Source: SXOA01 sp051004015 (lineage in GTDB: Bacteria; Planctomycetota; Planctomycetia; Pirellulales; Pirellulaceae). Taken from it: a stretch of DNA of 19,065 nucleotides. Below are positions 15,523 to 19,065 of the stretch, one piece after another (positions within the stretch are counted from its first letter, which is position 1; every line of letters starts with the position of its first letter). The DNA is taken from contig JBPCKT010000117.1 in the NCBI GenBank assembly GCA_051004015.1, forward strand, positions 1-19,065, in the 5' to 3' direction. The position numbers and the translations under genes were made by a program. The notes beneath the pieces are model-generated. The model saw nothing but the letters and a program-made list of their open reading frames with translations, had not been told where the DNA came from and did not search any database.

Positions 15523-16171
15523 AAAACGAGACCCCAACGCTGTACCCAGAGCGGTGGCGATGGTGGCCGTGGTGATGGCCGTAGCAATTGCCGAAGTAAG
15601 GGGGCGGCGGGCCCCAGTAGGGTCCATAGTAAGGGGGCGGGGCGTAGACTCGCTCTTGGATGATGACGGGCGTCGCACCGGGAGCATTTACCCTTGCCGC
15701 TTGCGGGCCTGGCGATGTTTGCATGGCCTTGAGCACGTTGTCGCTGACTCCCTGGTTTCTCAGAGTAATCAAGTCGTTGATTTGCGGCGGCTGGGCGACT
15801 CCGTGGGCGCGGATATGCGTGGCAATCACTTCGTCGCTGAGGCCGGCCTGCGTCATGGCGACGACATCTTCCGGCGTCACGGCGGCAGCCATCTGCCGGC
15901 CCATGCGGGCTTCCACTTCGGCCCGGTTGCGGGCCACGTCTTCATCAATGCCCTCTCCGATTGCATTGCCGGTAATCGCGCCGACCGCGGTTCCGATGAG
16001 TGCGCCCGCGACAGGGTTGCCGCTGCGCTGGCCAATCGCCGCGCCGGTCCCTGCGCCGACGACGCCGCCAAAGAGTGCTCCCTTATCTCCATAACTCGTC
16101 GACCGGCAGCCGGTCGAGAAGCTGGCAACAAGTGCGGCGGCAACGATCAATCCAAAGACACGGCGAAACAT
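15521..16171 (-). CDS. Outer-membrane-type lipoprotein with glycine zipper
   Basis: A 216-residue protein read from ATG 16171, the start that gives an immediate signal peptide (FGLIVAAALVASFSTGC). Cys20 of STGC is a plausible lipidation site, although the lipobox is imperfect because it lacks Leu at -3. Residues about 30-75 are a glycine zipper (LFGGVVGAGTGAAIGQ, then GALIGTAVGAITGNAIGEG), as in SlyB/Pcp-like and Omp-associated lipoproteins that insert in or pack against membranes. The middle (MTQAGLSDEVIATHI and ITLRNQGVSDNVLKAM) contains two similar helical stretches sharing QxGxSDxVI/LxxxI/M. The C-terminus is Tyr/Pro-rich and then His-rich (HHHGHHRHR), which might bind metal. The ORF remains open upstream to 16369, but that part overlaps the neighbouring gene and has no signal. 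A role in envelope stability is inference. The stop overlaps a hairpin element. Confidence 0.85.
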   Translation of the reverse strand: MFRRVFGLIVAAALVASFSTGCRSTSYGDKGALFGGVVGAGTGAAIGQRSGNPVAGALIGTAVGAITGNAIGEGIDEDVARNRAEVEARMGRQMAAAVTPEDVVAMTQAGLSDEVIATHIRAHGVAQPPQINDLITLRNQGVSDNVLKAMQTSPGPQAARVNAPGATPVIIQERVYAPPPYYGPYWGPPPPYFGNCYGHHHGHHRHRSGYSVGVSF

Positions 16172-16323
16172 CGGGCACCTGGGGAAACGAACGAGTTCTC
16201 TACGATCTACATCGGCCGCTGCGGGCGGCGGGAGATAGTCGTAGGAATTGCCCGTCGCGTCAAGATGTTCCGGGTTTATCGGATGCGCCGCTAGCAGTCC
16301 GATAGCGATCGGTTCTGACGGAT

Positions 16324-17550
16324 CTACCGTTTTTGCTCGGCGGTCTTTTTGGCTTGGAATGCGTCCCACTTGCGAAAAGCGGCGGTCCGCTGCTCGTCGT
16401 TTTCAAAGCCGACGGTCAGATAAGCACTGGATAGCATTCCTGCCGCAGGTTGCCCGGCCAGGTTTTCCGGCAGACTGAAGTAGTCCTTGAGTTCCTGCCT
16501 GGACATCAGCACGGCCGCGGCGAGGGCGGAATCTCGGACCTGACTCTCGCGGCGGACGCCTCGGGAGCTCGTCGTGGCCAGCAGCGTGTTATCGGTGAAC
16601 AGTTTTTCGAGCACAGCCAGATGCGACTTGTCGCCGAACTTCGCCACGAGCAGCATGGCATATTGCAAGGTGAACCGGACACGGCCGGGAGCTTCCAGCA
16701 CCTTTAGCGCCGGCGCGAGCCCCTGTTTCAGGTCATACTGCACGGCGATGTTCATCGCCTGCTGAGCGGCGGAACCTTCGGCGCGGGCGATGACCGCTCC
16801 GAGCAGCCTCCTCGCCATCGCAGACGTTTCTTCGGCCCGCTTGTCGATGGCTCCACTGGGAACAGCCGCCGCGAGAAGAGCCGGCACGCGGCCCAGTTGC
16901 AGCAGCAGGGCGACCGAATTCGACGAGGGTTTAACGTCCGGCTCTCCGGCAACAAAGAGAACGGCCGCAATCTGACCGAGCGGCAACGAAGCGCCCTCCC
17001 GATTCAACCGATTCTGCTCTTCGGCGAGCGCCATCGCTCGCTTGCCCAGGTGGTCGGTCGCCTGGCGGGGGTCCGCATCGAGTTGTGCCAGCAGCTCCCC
17101 TTCGGCCCGCTGCATCTCCACGAACAGGCCCCGGGTGACGGGAGTATTGCCGTGAGCGGCTTTGAACCGGGGCCAGGAAGGGAGCGTGCGGTCTTCGGGA
17201 CTATCGAGCGAGGCGAGGAAGATCGTGAGCCGGCGGTTGAGATCGTTTTGTCGGATGACGGAAAGGACTTTTTCCGCCCGGTAGCGAATTTCGCGGTCGC
17301 CATCGCGGGTCGCATCTTCCAAGGCCTGGTAGGCGGGAAGGCCAATCTTGGCGAGTTTCTCGCCTGCCGACTTGCGTACAGCAAATTTGGCGTCACCGAG
17401 TTGCCCAATCAGGGCCTTTACATCCGTTGCTCCACTCCGCTCGGCTGGCGAAGCGGCATCTCCAAGAGCCGGCCCCATGGGCAGGAGGCTCAGCGCCGAA
17501 CTCAGTGCCAGCGATCCAATGGACCCAGTGAAGGTAAGGCGGGATGTCAT
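16324..17550 (-). CDS. Exported HEAT-like repeat protein
   Basis: A 408-residue protein. ATG 17550 is preceded by AGGAG (minus strand, bases 17561-17557) with a 6-base gap, which decides the start over the longer reading from 17754. Residues 1-30 are a signal peptide (SLALSSALSLLPMGPALG). Residues about 43-98 hold HEAT-like units: VKALIGQLGDAKFAVRKSAG, KLAKIGLPAYQALEDA and DREIRYRAEKVLSVI. This is a common planctomycete theme of exported helical repeat proteins. The remainder is helical, Ala/Leu-rich and has no motif that I recognise. A protein-contact role is likely but unproven. The lipoprotein gene follows on the same strand after 152 bases with no clear terminator between, so partial co-transcription is possible. 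Confidence 0.8.
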   Translation of the reverse strand: MTSRLTFTGSIGSLALSSALSLLPMGPALGDAASPAERSGATDVKALIGQLGDAKFAVRKSAGEKLAKIGLPAYQALEDATRDGDREIRYRAEKVLSVIRQNDLNRRLTIFLASLDSPEDRTLPSWPRFKAAHGNTPVTRGLFVEMQRAEGELLAQLDADPRQATDHLGKRAMALAEEQNRLNREGASLPLGQIAAVLFVAGEPDVKPSSNSVALLLQLGRVPALLAAAVPSGAIDKRAEETSAMARRLLGAVIARAEGSAAQQAMNIAVQYDLKQGLAPALKVLEAPGRVRFTLQYAMLLVAKFGDKSHLAVLEKLFTDNTLLATTSSRGVRRESQVRDSALAAAVLMSRQELKDYFSLPENLAGQPAAGMLSSAYLTVGFENDEQRTAAFRKWDAFQAKKTAEQKR

Positions 17551-17943
17551 CACTTTCTCCTGCGCGGGTGAGCCGACGCGCAGGGTATTGTAAACCGAAA
17601 TCCAATCTCCGTTGAGAGCAACCTGAAAACGCCGACCAACCGAAGCGTCCGCGAGAAAAGCCTTACCTAATGTGAAACCTTTCCGTTTCTGAGGTTTATG
17701 AGGAGCTGGACACTTGGGAAACGGAACTATTGCGGTTGCATAGTTCTTGTGCAACTCCTAGCCTGCCGCATTCTTTGGCGGGACTGCTGAAGAATCCTGC
17801 ATGGGCTCCTGGAAGTGCGTAACTGCAAGCAGTGCAAGCACATCGGTGCTGGCCTTTGCCGGCTGCCCTATGTTTCTGTCGAGTTTGCGGCCGTCGGTGC
17901 CGCAGGAATAACTGTCATCCAGGAAATCGGGAAGGATCCAGCC
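17551..17943. other. Divergent intergenic region with overlapping inverted repeats
   Basis: These 393 bases separate the divergent HEAT-like and RHH genes and must hold both promoters; I see no confident -35/-10 pair. Inverted repeats visible are AAACCT (17675-17680) with AGGTTT (17692-17697), TTCCGTTTC (17681-17689) with GAAACGGAA (17718-17726), and GTTGCA (17735-17740) with TGCAAC (17750-17755). A direct repeat of TGCAAGCAG occurs at 17824-17832 and, with one change, at 17833-17841. The frame of the RHH gene is open upstream from GTG 17815, but that part has no family resemblance. Confidence 0.5.
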
Positions 17944-18378
17944 ATGGAAGCAACTGCCACTACCCCCACGACCACCACCACACCCATTCTCAATCAGGAG
18001 GAACGTTGCCAGACGGTCTGCCGCATTGCCAACGAGACCTATGGCAAAACCAAAGATTGGCTCACGTTCTTCCGCGAAATCCTGGGAGTGAACGGCCTCG
18101 TCCGCCGCCTCTATCCCACCCCCGAGGAAATGGCGGCTTTCGAGAAGACGGCGGAATACGCCGAAATCCAGAAGATGGTCAAGCGCCTCCGGGACAAGCC
18201 GGCTGCCCAGACCGATGGGCAGGAGATTACGCGGGTCATAACCGTCCGCCTTCCCGCCAGCGTGCATGAGTTCCTGAAGGCCGAGGCTCACGACCGCAAA
18301 ACCAGCATCAACCAGCTCTGCATCAGCAAGCTGCTGCAGGTTATGGAGGGGGAAACGGTATCCGAGGAAGCGGCGTAA
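17944..18378 (+). CDS. Orphan ribbon-helix-helix (HicB/Arc-type) protein
   Basis: A 144-residue protein. ATG 17944 has a good ribosome-binding site, AAGGA at 17932-17936 with a 7-base gap, so I prefer it to the in-frame GTG at 17815. The N-terminus is a Thr/Pro-rich tail (residues 1-15). Residues about 20-85 are a helical domain that I do not recognise (TVCRIANETYGKTKDWLTFF, then LYPTPEEMAAFEKTAEY). Residues about 97-132 (RVITVRLPASVHEFLK, then KTSINQLCISKLLQ) have the strand-helix-helix layout of RHH DNA-binding domains as in HicB C-termini, with the RLP and SxNQL signatures. The HicB RNase-H-like N-domain is missing and no hicA-like toxin ORF flanks it. It may be a transcription regulator or a solitary antitoxin-like protein. 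It is convergent with the RNase P RNA gene and followed at once by a hairpin element. Confidence 0.75.
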   Translation: MEATATTPTTTTTPILNQEERCQTVCRIANETYGKTKDWLTFFREILGVNGLVRRLYPTPEEMAAFEKTAEYAEIQKMVKRLRDKPAAQTDGQEITRVITVRLPASVHEFLKAEAHDRKTSINQLCISKLLQVMEGETVSEEAA

Positions 18379-18381
18379 GAA

Positions 18382-18420
18382 AGTAGTCCGATCACTCCGT
18401 GAGCGGACATGCCGGCTACT
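18382..18420. repeat. Single-hairpin REP-like element after the RHH gene
   Basis: AGTAG at 18382-18386 and CTACT at 18416-18420 bound a stem. GTCCG at 18386-18390 pairs with CGGAC at 18404-18408, then there is one A/G mismatch, then TCAC at 18392-18395 pairs with GTGA at 18399-18402 around TCC. Read on the minus strand it matches the element at 15466-15522 but lacks 18 bases corresponding to most of its first hairpin. It starts 4 bases after the RHH stop codon and lies between that gene and the rnpB terminator. Confidence 0.7.
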
Positions 18421-18432
18421 AATAAGAAAAAA

Positions 18433-18862
<430 letters not shown>

Positions 18863-18865
<3 letters not shown>

Positions 18866-19065
18866 ACTGTCACAATAGCGGAAAGACAGGGTTTTGGGGC
18901 TGGGGGTTCGGGGGAAACGAAAGCGGAGGGCGGAAAGAGGAAAAATAAAAAAAGGCAGAAAGCCGGTCGCGACCCCCGCCTTTTCCTCCCCTCCCCCCCC
19001 CCCGCTTTCGTTTCCCCCGAACCCCCAGCCCCAAAACCCTGTCTTTCCGCTATTGTGACAGTGGT
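18863..19065. repeat. Long inverted repeat at the window end (perfect 64-bp arms)
   Basis: Bases 18863-18926 are the exact reverse complement of 19002-19065. The 75 bases between (18927-19001) continue the palindrome imperfectly: GAGGAAAA and later TTTTCCTC mirror each other, and the centre contains GGTCGCGACC at 18965-18974. They are low in complexity, with A-runs, G/A-rich and C-rich tracts and an 11-C run at 18993-19003. The left arm is the upstream region of rnpB and the right arm ends exactly at the window end. A fold-back chimera at a contig end is the simplest reading; a genuine long hairpin is possible. Confidence 0.85.

Noticed and set aside
15485..16294. Plus-strand ORF of 269 codons opposite the lipoprotein gene
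   Set aside because: It mirrors the lipoprotein gene, whose signal peptide and glycine zipper are convincing.
17815..17943. Upstream extension of the RHH gene from GTG 17815 with a CKQC motif
   Set aside because: The ATG at 17944 has a much better ribosome-binding site and the extension shows no family resemblance. The Cys residues come from a short direct repeat.
17944..18378. hicAB toxin-antitoxin pair
   Set aside because: Only the RHH end is present. No HicA-like ORF lies on either side, where rnpB and an intergenic region are found.

Overview
The window reads as a planctomycete contig. Evidence: a Ser/Thr kinase with the planctomycete N-terminal segment and a TPR tail; a 'membrane-bound dehydrogenase' fused to a Pirellula/Verrucomicrobium-type cytochrome c domain; PQQ-like propeller, HAF-repeat and MJ0042-type zinc-ribbon proteins; and high GC. 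The order within Planctomycetes cannot be fixed from what is visible. The 31-C run at the start and the 64-bp inverted repeat at the very end suggest that the window is a whole contig with artefact-prone ends.

Layout. 51-3612 (+): one large kinase/TPR gene, broken by two apparent frameshifts. 3613-3892: a cluster of hairpin repeats. 3893-5104 (+): a secreted HAF-repeat protein, convergent with 6609-5212 (-), an HD-domain phosphohydrolase. 6610-6965: intergenic, with a short heptamer array. 6966-8918 (+): a large secreted protein of unknown function. 9065-10450 (+): a tail-anchored protein with two zinc ribbons, whose stop codon lies 5 nt from that of the convergent minus-strand pair 12093-10456 (membrane-anchored PQQ-like propeller) and 15408-12142 (dehydrogenase/cytochrome c). 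The minus strand continues upstream with 16171-15521 (glycine-zipper lipoprotein) and 17550-16324 (secreted HEAT-like protein). 17944-18378 (+): an orphan ribbon-helix-helix protein. 18865-18433 (-): RNase P RNA. 18863-19065: the terminal inverted repeat.

How it fits together. Most protein genes encode envelope or secreted proteins. The dehydrogenase/cytochrome and PQQ-like propeller genes are probably one operon acting on the periplasmic side. The kinase is a signalling protein with an external or periplasmic TPR sensor region. RNase P RNA is housekeeping.

The least explained signal is a family of compact hairpins, many with TCC/GGA or similar triloops and some flanked by AGTACT or GTAG/CTACT. 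They sit immediately after several stop codons (3620-3810, 5163-5203, 8919-8973, 15466-15522, 18382-18420) and look like REP-type dispersed elements. I found no CRISPR array, transposase, tRNA or clear defence system.
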